Positions 1 through 31,400 of a stretch of DNA of 64,000 bases are shown here, piece by piece. A model generated the notes under the pieces. It saw nothing but the letters and a program-made list of their open reading frames with translations, had not been told where the DNA came from and ran no database searches. Position 1 is the first letter of the stretch, and each line of letters opens with the position of its first letter. The DNA is taken from NCBI GenBank assembly GCA_036925085.1, contig JAUPFP010000021.1, forward strand, positions 2,940,027-3,004,026, given 5' to 3'. This DNA comes from Brachycybe producta. Its lineage: Eukaryota > Arthropoda > Diplopoda > Playtdesmida > Andrognathidae. The translations under genes and the position numbers were made by a program.

Positions 1-301
1 ATTGTTCGAAGTTGCGGTTGGTCTTTATTTGCCAGTAGTGAGTTTTCTACGAAGTAAAATCGTTCCAGAAAGTCACCGTGCGAGTATTATGAACTGGTTT
101 CGTCTTCCGATGAATGCAATCACGTGTACCGGACTTCTTTGGATGCACGGAGAGAAAGAGCCACAAGGGAACGGTCGTATCTTTGCTGTTTGTGCCATTG
201 CTCTGACAATTGCTTGCGCTGTTGGTGCCAGGTTCGAAACGGTTGTTGGGCAGAAATGTTCGAGTCACAGATTGCCAGTTGGCAGGAGCGCGGAGATATG
301 A
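1..301 (+). CDS. MFSD5: MFSD5-like molybdate-anion transporter, 3' terminal exon (partial)
   Basis: This is the C-terminal end of a major-facilitator membrane protein, cut by the window edge. The frame is open from the first bases to TGA at 299-301. It carries the MFSD5 signature: a membrane helix (VGLYLPVVSFLRS), then a charged loop with VPESHRASIMNWFRLP and N, matching the family pattern of VP..R..IMN.FR.P.N before the last helices. A final hydrophobic segment (FAVCAIALTIACAVGA) is followed by a short basic tail. In the family MFSD5 is a plasma-membrane molybdate importer with about 12 helices; only roughly the last 99 residues are here. The upstream exons and the true start lie outside, so the first in-frame Met-like codon is not the start. 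The gene points away from its neighbour CRMP/DHP (tail-to-tail). Confidence 0.78.
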   Translation, partial: LFEVAVGLYLPVVSFLRSKIVPESHRASIMNWFRLPMNAITCTGLLWMHGEKEPQGNGRIFAVCAIALTIACAVGARFETVVGQKCSSHRLPVGRSAEI

Positions 302-379
302 AACCAAGATTATGTGATTTTTCTGTTTTGCTGTTCGAAATGATAAAAATTCCAATTTGCATTTAGTTGAAGGTCGAAA

Positions 380-800
380 CTAACGAGTCTTGTTTCTAAA
401 ATATTTATATTTCTGTTCACAATTTATAAACAAAGGGATTTGTCTTAATTTTGCTTCCGAAAGACAGCATAACTGGAGTTTGAGGGGACTTTACAGTTTA
501 AAAGAAATTGAAAGCGTTATTAGAAACTAGAAAAAACAACAGAACAGGCTAAACATATTTTTATGTTCATAATTTTTATAAAAAAAATAAACTTATGGAA
601 GTTTGAAAATATTATTCACCTAAAATCCTTTTCAAACTTTCATAAAATAAATATTTTTCAAGATACGAACATGAAAATATGTTTAGCCTTTTTGTCATTT
701 TTCTAGTTTCCAATAGTCTTAATTTTTTTCTAAAGACGGGGTTTAAAGCGCGGTAATGCCCCTCAAACCCCTAAGTATTCTGTTTTTAGGTGCAAAATGA
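380..800. repeat. Family A foldback MITE, degenerate cluster
   Basis: At least two overlapping, decayed copies lie just after the MFSD5 stop. Recognisable pieces are TTAGAAACTAG, CATGAAAATATGTTTAGCC and its inverse, TTTCTAGTTTCCAATAG and GCCCCTCAAACCC. The family A consensus, seen across the window, is a roughly 300-350 bp palindrome. One arm reads AAACGCC..CAAACTC, ATTATTCTGTCTTTCAG, GTTTTAGAAACTAGAAGGGT, AGCTCAATCACTTAAG, CATGTTGATATCTTTCAAAA and TAAACTTTTTAT; the other arm is its reverse complement. Confidence 0.65.
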
Positions 801-1024
801 ATAGAATGTTGACTTGTTTTTTTTTTAGAAACTAAGGGTAGCTTACTCACTTAAGGATAAAATGTATTTTCTTTATGATAAATAATAAAAAATCTTTTTC
901 AATCATTGCTTTTATTTGAATCACATTCGATGCTTACAAAAAGCACATTTAATTTTTCTGTAGCTGCATACTTTATAAATTTATTATATTTTCTGTCGAG
1001 TTCCGAGAGTAGAAGCTCTCGAGA

Positions 1025-1381
1025 GAGGAACCCCTGACTTTTAGCAGTCGAAAATGGTCTACAAAAAGAGGTCGACGTGTGTGGCTTAAACTGACTATTC
1101 TAGTCAACTGCCAACGGTTGGGAAGTGGCCCCGGCACAGATGAATGAAATGCAAAAAGTGGTCGTATAAAGTCGACCTGAGTGATCTCGGTTTTAACCAC
1201 ACGCCGAACACTTTTTGTATTCGATCTCTATTCGAGTCAACTACGAACGGTTGAGAAATGTAGATGAATGAACTACGAAAAATGGTTGTTTAAAATAAGA
1301 GTGATCGCGGTTTTCGCCACACGTCTACCATTTTTTGTAATCAGCCTCGACCACTAAAAGTCGCTCGTTTGTGAACATCCT
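1025..1381. repeat. Family C foldback MITE, copy 1
   Basis: The ends are inverted: CTGACTTTTAGCAGTCGAAA at left and CGACCACTAAAAGTCGCTCG at right. Between them are several inverted blocks of AAAAAGTGGTCG and CGACC..TTTTTG. The left terminus is decayed compared with the copies at 32.7 kb and 50.9 kb. Confidence 0.75.
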
Positions 1382-2094
1382 TGCCTTAGCTGCACTGCCT
1401 TTATATAGCTCAGAAATACATCAACACACTCTTTGTAATCATTGCCACATGTAAAAAAAGGTAATTAATTGTAAAATGTAGAAACAACATTTTTCATTTT
1501 AAAAGGTGGAGATGATGACAAAAGTATTAAATTTTCGAATAGCTGTTTTCTCAGCCATCAACCGCCCCCCCCCCTTTTTCCCGAAAAAAAAATTCATTTT
1601 TCCATAAAATAAAGATTCAATAAAAAATAAAAGCTTTTACGAGAAAAAAACAAACAAATTTGATCAAAAAAAAAAAGAAAAAAGAAATGTTTTTAGCTGA
1701 CTTTTGTGACTAGGTTCGAATAAAGCAAAAAATAATGACGTAAATAGTCGATTTTGTTTGTCTTTTTTTCCCTATACTTATGGCACCGCCAGATGTTTTA
1801 AAATTATTTGATTAGAAGCTAGAATCAATTATACAAATACCTTTTTTGTTTTTATCGTTAAGACAATACCCAAACGTGAAGCTGCTGCTGAAAACGTGTT
1901 TCTTTCTAATAATAACGAAACATAAGAAGTGGGCAGTGAAAGAAAACACTGAAAAAAGAACGAATGATAAATATATGTACGACGATAACGAAGATCCTAC
2001 AAAATGGTAGCTTTTTTGTAATGCGGTCAATACCTCGCTTAACGATAACGATGCATGTTCCTCAAAGTTGCATAGTTTACAGCAGTTAAGGTTT
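1382..2094. other. Intergenic, no gene seen
   Basis: AT-rich sequence with poly-A, poly-T and a poly-C run near 1563-1575. I see no exon with splice sites or family similarity in either strand. Confidence 0.6.
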
Positions 2095-2430
2095 CAAATG
2101 GTTTTAAAATGTAAACAGCGCCTTTGGAACTGTCTCATTATTCTGTCTTTCAGAAGTGCAAAACGAAGAAAAACAAGTGTTTTAAAAACTAGAAAAGTAT
2201 AGCTCATTCACTTTTAGAATTTTTAAAGTTGATATATCTTTCAAAATAAGCTTTTTATCTCTGAAAATAATCCGATTTTAAACAGACAATGCTTAGCAGA
2301 TTACATTTTTTTATTCTTAAAATATCCTTAATTGATTAAGCTACCCTTCTAGTTGCTAAAACACTTTCTAGTTTCTCGTAATTTTGCTCCTTAAAGACAG
2401 AATTAATCATAGTTCTGTACAAAGCTTACA
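2095..2430. repeat. Family A foldback MITE
   Basis: Contains ATTATTCTGTCTTTCAG, GTTTTAAAAACTAGAAAAGT and the inverse ACCCTTCTAGTTGCTAAAAC, in palindromic order. Confidence 0.75.
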
Positions 2431-2837
2431 ACCGAATAAAAACAATTTGGTCAACTACGTTATAGCGAGACAACGTAAAGCGAGGTATGACTGTATTTTG
2501 AATTGAATCTGGATTATGCGATGATGATCGATTAAAATATTTTGTTGTTCTTTGTAAACAATATTAAGAAGAAAATTCACTTTGCAAAGCGAATGGCACG
2601 AGAGAGAGAGATTCCAGTTGTGGAGTTATGTGACGTCATCGTGTCGGGATGTCAAGTTCATTTTGTAACTTGTAACTACCAAAGACCGGTGGATCGACCA
2701 CCGGGTGGATTCTGAACTCTAATTCCGGCTCTCGGACTCTTGTTGTCGTCGATTTGTGCTCCTATATTCAAGATGAAATAAAAATATATATCAAAATTTT
2801 AAAATTCTCACGATTGAACCACAGTTTAAACAAATTA

Positions 2838-3565
2838 ATGCCTGGTTCACACACAGACACGCTAACGTTTACATTTATAACAGACTATGAGCGTTTAAAG
2901 TTTGTTTCCATGGCAACGGATATTCTCTTGATAATCTCATTGAAACGGATCGAAATTAGTAAATTTGGGTCGAATTGTGATATAAAAGTAAAGTTCTTCA
3001 AGAAATTGCAAAAAAAAAATTAGTTAATTTAACCAGGAACCACTTTTAACCATTAAAAAGTGGGTTTTAAAGTGTAAACGCCCCTCAAACTCTAATTATT
3101 CCGTCTTTCGGGTGTAAAATAAAAAATAAAACTTGAATGTATTTTAGCAACTAGAAGGGCAGCTCAATCACTTAAGGTTTTTTCATGTTTATATGGTACC
3201 TTTCTAAATAAACTTTTTATAGACAAAAAAATAAAAAAATATCGTCTGTTTAAAGTTGGGCCAGTTTCAAACTGACACGAAAAGCTTATTTTGAAAGATT
3301 TTAACATGAAAATACCCTTAAGTGATTGCGCTACCCTCCTAGTTTCCAAAACATGCTCTAGTTACTCAACTTTCTTTTAATTTTGCTCTTAGAAACAGAA
3401 TAACCGGAGTTCAAAAATCAACTGTTCGTGAACTGTCTTAAACCCGTTAAACGTTTGAGCTTGTAACGAGAACACAAGTTGCATTTACGATTACAAACGT
3501 CAACGTTATCGTAAATGTATTCGTTAATGTAAACGTATTTCATACGTGAACCAGGCTTTAGGCAC
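2838..3565. mobile_element. MITE-like element with GCCTGGTTCAC inverted ends, carrying a nested family A copy
   Basis: The left end reads GCCTGGTTCACACAC and the right end GTGAACCAGGC. Just inside both ends are related blocks rich in AACGTTTACATTTA and TAAATG/GTAAACG. The interior is split by a family A MITE (3055-3440), so this element is the older insertion. No coding potential is seen. Confidence 0.6.
3055..3440. repeat. Family A foldback MITE nested in the GGTTCAC element
   Basis: A good copy with both arms: AAGTGTAAACGCCCCTCAAA, CTAGAAGGGCAGCTCAATCA and the inverse TGATTGCGCTACCCTCCTAG. Confidence 0.8.
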
Positions 3566-4074
3566 AAATTCTCTCTGCATGCATAGAAACGGATAAGAAA
3601 CAAAAACAAAACAAAATAACGGAAAAAATCGAACCAAAAATAAAACAAACCATCGAAAGAAGAAAAAAAAAAAAGGCGTTAACGAAGACACTTTCATTTC
3701 CAGTTAATTAAGGACTCCAGCACACGTTTTGTTCTTTTAAAATTCAAGAGATCATGCAATAAACGCAATACAAGATAAAAACAAAAATATCATTCTCGTG
3801 ATATTCGATTTCGAATGATACCTAAACAATCGAGTCTCGAAAACAGTCGATTCGAACTCAAAGAATGCTTTAAAAAAAAAAATAAAATCTGTGCATGCCG
3901 TGCAGAGAAATTAACTTAAAAAGAAAAATGGGAGGAAAAAAGTAAAAATGAAAAGTGTATCAAGAGTGTGTCGTAATTATCATCATCATCATCTCAACGA
4001 GCCAAAAACAATAATAAATAAAAGAAAATTCAAGCATCTCTCTCTATTTTGCACGGATGCCTGGGTGAAGGCAT
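3566..4074. other. Downstream flank and probable 3' UTR of CRMP/DHP
   Basis: AT-rich, with poly-A runs and a short CATCATCATC run near 3979-3990. It follows the CRMP/DHP stop on the minus strand and probably contains its 3' UTR. No open frame with splice sites is seen. Confidence 0.45.
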
Positions 4075-22990
<18,916 letters not shown>

Positions 22991-23993
22991 TATATTTTTA
23001 TAAAATTAAAGGCCTTTTTTTTTTTAGCAAGTTCAACCGATATATTTTCGCAAACTTCTGAATGCCTTTAAAAAATAAATAAACAAGAGTCAAATTTTTG
23101 TTAAATCTTTAAAAAATAATTTTCTTGGCGTCTTGTCTCCACTCGCAAGAGATAATAAATTTTCACACAAAAAAAAAAAAATGAATCACAAAACTTTTTT
23201 TTGTCTTATAAAATATTAAGCTATTTTTTTTTTGATACACGATGAAAGCGTATCTGGCAACACTGTCTATAGCTTAATTAAGTATAAAATCTCTACACAA
23301 ACAATACTGCAAGTTATTAAAACATATAAATTAATAAATTATGGTAATTAATTTTTTTATGCAATAAAAATAATTTTACTTTTAAATATTAAAATAATAT
23401 CTGCATATTATTTGTTTGAACTTTACTTGAAACTAATTTTTAGATATTTTTGTTTTCGGTGTTTCAAAATATCACCAATATCTTTTTCTGCAGCTAAATT
23501 TTGCAAATTGCAGACGAAGAAACAAAAATATCACCGGATGTAAAAAAGATGAAACAACCTTTTCTCTCTCTCTCCCTCCCTAATTCTATCCTACTTACCT
23601 ACAATTTATTTCATAATGAACTCAACCTCAATATAAATACAAGACTGCACGTGCGCCAAACAATACGGTTATTATGCTAGTTCAAGGGCCGCTCATAAAT
23701 GATTCTTTATTACGTCACAGTGTTGCCAGATTGTCCAGACACTCACGCACTGAATATTATAACAGAGACTCAAGATATAGGTGGGAGCCGACGGCCAAAT
23801 GAAATAGGCGAAGGTGGTGCTGATCAAACGCAGTTCAAAAATTAGCTCAGCGTCAGCGAGCAGAAAAACAGGCGACAAACTTGCATAAAAAAGCCAATGT
23901 TTTATAAATTTGAAGTATTATATCAATAATATGTGTTATTTGAATATCAAATATAATTATTATCGAGTACGCCTGCCTCATCGTAAGATGAAG

Positions 23994-24182
23994 CTTGTGA
24001 CGTCATAGGGATTGTCAAAAAATTTAGAATTGTGTCATTTTGTTAGATAAAATGGGTAATAACAAAATAATTTCAAGAATCTTCTTGTTTATACTCATGA
24101 AAACGTTTGCTATCATCAATTTTCTAGCAGACTTAAATGACTCAATCCTAAATTTTTGGTCAATCCGTATGACGTCACAAGG
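23994..24182. mobile_element. MITE with CTTGTGACGTCATA inverted ends
   Basis: The left arm is CTTGTGACGTCATAGGGATT then GTCAAAAAATTTAGAATTG. The right arm is its inverse with few mismatches (CAATCCTAAATTTTTGGTCA, ATCCGTATGACGTCACAAG). The interior carries no gene. Confidence 0.8.
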
Positions 24183-24769
24183 TTCTTCGGAGGAGGAGGA
24201 GGAGGCAGGTATACAAGCTTATATCAATATCGCCGTTTCTAATCCATATTATTTCGGCACAAAAAAAAACCGATTTCGGCGCCACGCGGCCAATATTCAT
24301 CGGCGGCAACGGCGCCCACCTCTAAGCCAGAACGATGCTAAAAGAGAAAAAGTGACCCTCAAATAAAAATGAAATTCCCAAACCTATAATATTCAATGAA
24401 GGGGAATTAAATGTTATAAGCTGGAAAGGGAGGGAAGTGATGATGACGATGATGATGAATCATAACTTCTAAATAGCTTTGTACAGACGATCAATTCTAG
24501 ATTGACAATCTTGGCTTCTTAATAAAGAATTATAGTCTCTAAAAATCACAAAAAAAAACATTTCTGTTAATTTTATTTGGTTTTCTTCTAAAATTGCATT
24601 GCCGACAATGACTATTTTATATCTTTCTAACTAATTGCATCATTGCAAAGCTTGTTAATCCACCCAAATAGCGTCAAACTCCCTTCAGTTCAATCCGAAA
24701 ATTGAAGGGAATGTATAACCGATTAGATAAGAGTAGAAAAGTTGGGTTGAATTAAGATTGTACTTGAAC

Positions 24770-25110
24770 AGCTGATTTCCGAATTTTCAGGAGCAAAATT
24801 AAAAGAAACTAGGAAGTGTTTCAGAAATACTTCATTTTTCACGTTGATAAATTTTAAAATAAACGTTTTATAGACAAAAATTAAAAAAATAAACGACTAC
24901 AACGTTAGTATCAGTACATTCAAAGTTAAGCCTGTAAGAGAAGAATGCACTTCAAATTCAATGTAATCTTGAAAAGTTAGGCCTTTTCAGATTGGGCGTG
25001 ATGATTGAGATACCCTTCTAGTTTCTATTTCATTTAAATTTCTGTTCATTTTGCATCTGAAGTTCGAGTTGCGCGTTTACACTTTAAACCCCACTTTAAC
25101 AAAATCTGCC
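24770..25110. repeat. Family A MITE, decayed
   Basis: AGAAACTAGGAAGTGTTTCAG and ATACCCTTCTAGTTTCTATT remain at the two sides. Confidence 0.55.
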
Positions 25111-25839
25111 ACATACAAACAATCAATTTTGACAATGAAAAGCCAGGATTGACAAGCAAGAATTGATCGTGTGTACCCATTTCAAAAAGGGAGACAAATA
25201 ATCCCTCTTTTACCCATATTTATGTCACCTTTTTCGTCTGTCTGACTGACTCTTCAGTGATTCATTTGTAGGGATGTCGCGAAAGGGCAGAAAAAAGGGC
25301 GAAAGGGGCAAATTGAAGAGCTAATAAAAATCATAATTTTTAATAAAGATGAATTAGGACGAAAAACAAACCGGATGTATCAAAATGAAAAACAAGTTCT
25401 CTTCTTTGTATGTTCCAGAAGCAACGTCCCAATAATACAGTATTTCCAACGTAGAAAAATAGCGGCAGCTAAATCGTTTAAAATTAAATATCTCAGATTT
25501 ATAAACAACATTTCAAAATGAAGTTGAACGAAAAATAATAAAAAAAAAATTGTAAAGAATTCAAAAAATTTATTGAATTTTAAAAACTGATTGTTAAAAT
25601 CGATAGTTTTTTTTAATTAAATACTAATTTATTTAACTTTTTGTAGAAATAAACTTTAATATATGTCGTTTTTATAGTTTATGACATTCTATTTTAAACA
25701 ATAGACTGTGCACCCCACCCACCCAAGTAGACTTTGGTAAATCGTTGATTTTGAGACATACTGTAATGTATATTTGAATAAATTGAATTAACTTTATTTT
25801 AGTAGATTAAAATACATTAGGAAGTTATTTTTGGCTTTT

Positions 25840-26125
25840 GACTAGATGACCAGACTAGTGACTAGAAGAGCATTTTAAGAGTGAAAGGGGGTTGGGAGGA
25901 AAGATATCCTTGTTAACACGACGCTGTTACCATGGCAACTACGTTCATTCAGTACACAATGACTGGGGTTTGACTCAATCATAAAAAAGAAAGGCTTGCA
26001 TAATAAATTCTAATTTTACGGATACTTTGTACGGTAGATTAAAACAAGAGACAAACCTTTTAGCAAAATTACAGTATTTGACTAATTTATACAATATTAC
26101 TCATATTGCAAAATATGCAAATCTT
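25840..26125. repeat. Dispersed repeat, copy 1 of a pair
   Basis: Shares GTTACCATGGCAACTA, AATTTTACGGATACTTTG, GTAGATTAAAACAAGA and CATATTGCAAAATATGCAAA with 27545-27830, in the same order and orientation. No terminal inverted repeats are recognised. Confidence 0.75.
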
Positions 26126-26400
26126 ACGGCAACTATTGGAATCTCGAACTCTGATTATTCTAGATTTTAAGAAGCAACATTAAGAAAAATCTATTCTAGA
26201 TTATTCGTAATTTCCTGGGCTCTAGCTAAAAAAAACTAACCTTCACAATTGTGTTTTGCACCCCCCCCCCCCCTTGCAAAAATTTCTGGCATGTCCATCT
26301 GATTATTTTTTATTTAAGGTTTAAAATCATAATTTTAAAATTAAAAACAAGTCAATTCCATATTTTATTATAAAAACGAAAAAAACATTTCATTAGTTAT

Positions 26401-26492
26401 TCGTCAGACTTCATAACCAGCCAATTAGAAGTTGCGTTCGTCATAACAAGGGCGGAGCCAACTGAAGTTTTCACCTATTTCTAACTACCTGT
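26401..26492. repeat. Family B MITE, right half only
   Basis: CCAGCCAATTAGAAGTTGCG, AAGGGCGGAGCCAACTGAAG and TTTCTAACTACCTGT, without the left arm. Confidence 0.8.
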
Positions 26493-26646
26493 CATAAAAC
26501 AACCATCAAAGGCCGCGGTACTATATCACGTTCAAATGTAATCAAAACCTGTATCAAACTTTGAACCTGAAACAAATCCTCTCGATGGTTCAATATTTAG
26601 TATTGAACTAGTGGGGTAATCCGTCATAAATGACGGGAGCAAAACT

Positions 26647-26790
26647 CACAGGCAATTGTGCCCAGCATTAGAATTTCTTTTCCTCCGCCCTTTTATGACG
26701 TCAGACCAAGTAACAAACCAATTAGAAATTGATGACGTTCATAAAAAGGCGGAGCAAAAGAAATTCTAATGCTGGGCACAATTGCCTGTG
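26647..26790. repeat. Palindromic MITE related to family B
   Basis: CACAGGCAATTGTGCCCAGC at left and its exact inverse at right. The inner arms include TCCGCCCTTTTATGACG, which relates it to family B. Confidence 0.9.
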
Positions 26791-26882
26791 ATAAACTGTA
26801 GTTTAATTTTGCTACTACTGTATTATCCCCTCCCCTTTTTTATATTTGAAAGAGAAAATGAGTTTTTCATTTTCTCTGGTGT

Positions 26883-26892
26883 GCGCATGCGC
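26883..26892. promoter_or_regulatory. NRF-1-type palindrome GCGCATGCGC
   Basis: A perfect copy of the NRF-1 consensus core in AT-rich spacer. It is 1.5 kb from the CFAP57 start, so its target is unclear. Confidence 0.35.
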
Positions 26893-27544
26893 GTCGTTTG
26901 TTCCTTTTTTATTACTCCATTTCAATTTCAGTCACCCCCTCTCCCACTTTTTCCCCCTCCGCGTTTCTCTCTCCCCCTCTACACTTTCCTACCTTTTCCC
27001 TCCTCTCCAATTTAATATCATGGGGTTCTTGGGTGGGGAGTGTGCAACATATAATTGACCTTGAGAAAAAAAAGCGGTTCATTTATTCATTTAAATTTAT
27101 ATAAATTCCGACATGCTTCAAGGTTTTTGTCCTTGTTTGTACAGCGTTACTCACACACACACACAGACCGGGCTTAATATAAAAATAATAATTTAATTAT
27201 ACATTTTTTTTTTAATTATACTGTATTTAAGTACAATCTGAAGCAATAAACACACCCGATTGTAGAAAACGTTAAGCCTCTCGTATTAGTTAACTTAATC
27301 GCTGTGGAATTAAGTTTTTGTTTATAGTAGGCCTACTTCTACCAGATTATACGATATTTACGTTCGCATGCATACATATTGCATGCGTACTCAAGTCAAC
27401 AGTTTCGAACAAAAAAATTAATAACCATATATACACTATGTTTTGTGAAAGTATCATCAGTGGATTCACAAAATATGAATCCCTTCCTTGCTTATTGCAC
27501 TTTAAATAACGGTTCAAAAAAAATAACTACACGAAATATATTTA

Positions 27545-27830
27545 TGTAAAGACTAGAAAGCCATTTCAAGGGTGACGATAGATGTCTTTGTTAATCGTGG
27601 TATCGTTGTTACCATGGTAACTAAGTTCATTCAATACACAATGGGGTTTGTCTCCATCATAAACAACTGTTTGTAACAAATTTTAATTTTACGGATACTT
27701 TTCATGGTAGATTAAACAAGACAAACCTTTTTTTTTTTTTTTTAGCAAAAATTACATTTATTTGACTAATCAAGACGTTTTTATAAGTAACTCATATTGC
27801 AAAAATATGCAAATTCGAGAAATTTATCAA
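27545..27830. repeat. Dispersed repeat, copy 2 of a pair
   Basis: See the copy at 25840. This one has a poly-T insertion at about 27729-27744. Confidence 0.75.
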
Positions 27831-27839
27831 AATTGAACT

Positions 27840-28210
27840 TTTTTTTTTTGTTATTCTACGTTTTTAGAAGAAATTGAAAATATTGTAGAAATTAGAAGAG
27901 CAACCGGAATCAATTATGGTGGTTTATGAACAGATGATTTTCGAAATGCCGATTATTCTGTCTTTTCGGAGTTTTTAGGAGCCGAAGCTATAAAGTGTTT
28001 TGGAAACTAGAAAAGTAGTTCAATTGACTTGGGTATTTTTCATTTTTTTTTAATATATTGCAAAATAAACTTTTTATATTCATTTTAAAACTTACAAAAA
28101 AAAAGTTTATTTTGCACGAAATCGGCATGAAAATACCATTGTGATTCAGCTACCATTCTAGTTTCTAAAATACTTTCAACTTTTTCTTTGTTGCTTTCTT
28201 TCTAAATGCA
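27840..28210. repeat. Family A MITE just upstream of CFAP57
   Basis: GTGTTTTGGAAACTAGAAAA, then CTACCATTCTAGTTTCTAAA. It ends about 230 bp before the CFAP57 ATG, so it lies in or next to the promoter. Confidence 0.7.
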
Positions 28211-28437
28211 AAATATTTCAAAGGTTTCACATGTTGTGACTGACTCTTAAAATTGTAAAAATCTAAAAAGCGTTTTTTTTTTAAATAACTCAAAGAAAAC
28301 ATTGTCCAAAAACAGTTGTTCAACAGGAAATCCAGTAGACAAAAAAACGACATAAAACAAGAAACAGCAGCATCTTTCTAAGATTTCAGCCATTGAACTT
28401 TTGAAATTGTCAAGACATTACCATAACAGCCCCAAAA

Positions 28438-31400
28438 ATGAGTACAGTTCCAGCATTGTTACATCCAAAACAATTGTTCGGATTCGATCCGAATGTGGTG
28501 GACAATCTATCTTTTGTCAATGAACAATCTCTCGTCTATGTGGCTGGAACTGTGGGCATCATTTACAACACTGACCAACACACACAACGTCTCATTTCGG
28601 CCATTGGACGCAACAAAGAAGTAACCGTTCTTCACGTGAGTCCCAACCATCAGTATGTGGCCGTAGGTGAAAGGTCATTGGCCACTAGTCACATAGGTGT
28701 CAGCGTCTATGATGTGGCCACATTGAAAAAGTGTAAGACACTGGTGGCCAGTAAAGTACAACAGCAACTCAATAAGCAGGACAAGGATTCGAACCAATGT
28801 CTCCTAAAATACATCAGTATTTCCTTTTCTCACGACACAAAGTACTTAATTGGTCAAGCTACTCAACCAGACTGGACACTGGTCTACTGGGATTGGGAGA
28901 CTGGAAAAGTTGTTGCAACGATACCAATGGCCACTTTTCAGGATGTGGTCCCTGTTCATCAGGTGAGGAAAAAGTCAGCAGCCATGAATCGAACGCCAAA
29001 AACTTGGCGTTTGTCCCATTTAGCATCTGTCATTTTAGTGCTTGTTGAGTTTGCTGTATGTTTTATTTGGCGCTCCTAGTTTGGCACTTAATTTGAATGG
29101 CATATTGAATCCATTTAGCGTTAGATCAGTGTGCTACCGTGACACGACGTACATGCTAGCTTTGATGCCTTATTTCTAGAATATACCATTCTTGCTTTAT
29201 TTATTTCCACCACGCAGGTATCATTTCATCTTCACGACGATTCTCAGGTTTGCGTTCTAGGTGAAAAAGGATGTTACGTTTTACGTCTTGAAGAAAACAA
29301 CGTCTTCAAGATGATCAGCGTCCATCACACTTGTGGCGTGTTCTATTCGTGTCAAGTGTGGATTTCGGACACCAGAGTGTTGTTGGGTGCTGAACATGGA
29401 AAAGTCATCTTGTTGGAAGGCACCGAGATCAAAGAACAATTCCAAATTGTCAAAATGTCTTCTGATGAAACACAGTTACGTTCTTTCTAATCTTTTCTCA
29501 TAAATTGGTTGTTAATTTTGATATTCTTTCATGAAAAGTGGTCTGAAGTTTGATATCGTGGCTGACGACGAAGAAAGTGACGAGTCACACCTTGAAGAAC
29601 ATCCAGTGACAAAGTTAGTGACATTCTCCAAAGGATTTGTATGTTGTTGTGGAATGGACACAGTCTACATGTTCGAACGCTTTGCAGGCGGTAGTGTGTA
29701 TCGTCAAGCGGCAGCCATTAGGGTAAACTCTCCGCTCTGGGCGGCTTTATACAGACCACTATGTTGCGCTACGTTGTGGTGTCACAAGAGTGTTTGACGC
29801 GGCTAGCTTCGCAAGGACCACCATCGAAAGCATTGTCCTGCTGTCAGTATGAGTCAGTGTTATAACCTTCATCATTACTGACAAACAGGAGGTTGTAACC
29901 ACTTGTTGCCGCCTAAAACGAGCACTTTATGTGGCGCCACAAAGTGGTCCGTGTGAAGCAAGCCTTAGAAAGCGTTGTTGTTGATAGCATCAATTTTTTT
30001 ATAGGTTCCGAACAATGACAACGAATATGTTGCCGAACATATCGAGGCACAAAACGGTCAATCTCGGTCAAAAGTCATTGAGATCACGGCACTGACCATC
30101 AGTCCGTCGGAAGATATCTTGGCTGTTGCCACGAACAACCGAAGAATCTACACGTTCACTCTGACCTCCGTGGACATAAACAAAGTCTCGTTCAACAACT
30201 AAATGACATATGATTTGTGACTAATTCTGCGTTTGTTTTTCGCTTACAGAGTGCGAGTTTCAGTTTCGAGCCACTTACGTCCAGTGTTCATTGCGGTGGA
30301 CTTCGTGATATCGATGTATGCTTACGAATGCCCATTGCGGTCACTTGTGCCACCGACAAAACAATCGCAGTGTGGAATTACAACACCAATCAACAGCAAT
30401 TGTTTAAGGAATTGGAAGAAGAGGTCCTTAGTGTAGCACTTCATCCAACTGGTACCAGTATTTCTTTTGACATTTTTCGACAATTTTAAACATATTTTAC
30501 TATTTTTCCCCACAGTTTGTGTTGGTAAAAAATACTAAAAATGTAAAATTTACTTTTTCAAACTGTCTTTCAGTATTTTAAAGCGTAAACGCCTTTATTG
30601 AACTCTTGATTATTCTGCATTTCAGGTGAGAAACTTGAATGTGTTTTAGAAACTAGAAGGGTAGCTCAATTTCCTGAAGGATATTTTCATCATATCTTTT
30701 AAAACAAGCTTTATATAGTAGTTTGAAAATGGCAAAACTTTAAGCAGATGACATTTTTTTGAAATTATTGTTTATAAAAAGTTAATTTTGAAACATATCA
30801 ACGTAATTCAGCTAATGTTCTAGTTTCAAGCACACTTTCAATTTCTCCCTTAGCTTTGCAGAATAACCACAGGTTATTTGTTCTGTCTTTCAGGTGCACA
30901 ATTAGCTGAAATTTTTAAATGTTTTTAAGATACTAGAAGGGTAACTCAATCACTTAAAGGTGTTTTTATATTGCTATCTTTTAAAATCAGCTTTTTTTTT
31001 AAAATGTTATTTTGAAAATTACCCAACTTAAAGCAGACGATATTTTTTAATGTTTTAGCTATAAAAAGTTTTATTTTGAAAGATATCAACATGAAAATAG
31101 CCTAAAGTGACTGAGTTACCCTTCTAGTTTTTAAAAAAACTATAGTTTCTCTCAATTTTGCTCTTTTGAAAGACAGAAAATAATCAGAAATCGAAAAGCA
31201 GCTGTTCATAAACCGCCTTAAAAACGTTTATTTTAAAAATTAATCATTGTACATTTCAATTGACTGAAATTACCAATTTGTGCTTTTTTAATGACCACAG
31301 GACTTTACCTGCTGGTGGGTTGCACCACAAAGTTACGTCTCATGGGTCTGATGATAAACGACGTCCGAGTGGTTCACGAGTTTCCAATTAAGGACTGTCC

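Larger units (their letters stand above)
22991..28437. other. Gene-poor spacer between the divergent CRMP/DHP and CFAP57 starts
   Basis: No exon is convincing on either strand. Contents are listed separately: MITEs, a dispersed pair, and palindromes. A polypyrimidine-rich stretch lies at 26920-27010. Both flanking genes start here in divergent orientation. Confidence 0.6.

Noticed and set aside
24040..24366. 108-codon plus-strand frame
   Set aside because: Its first half lies in a MITE with CTTGTGACGTCATA ends, and the rest includes a GAG repeat.
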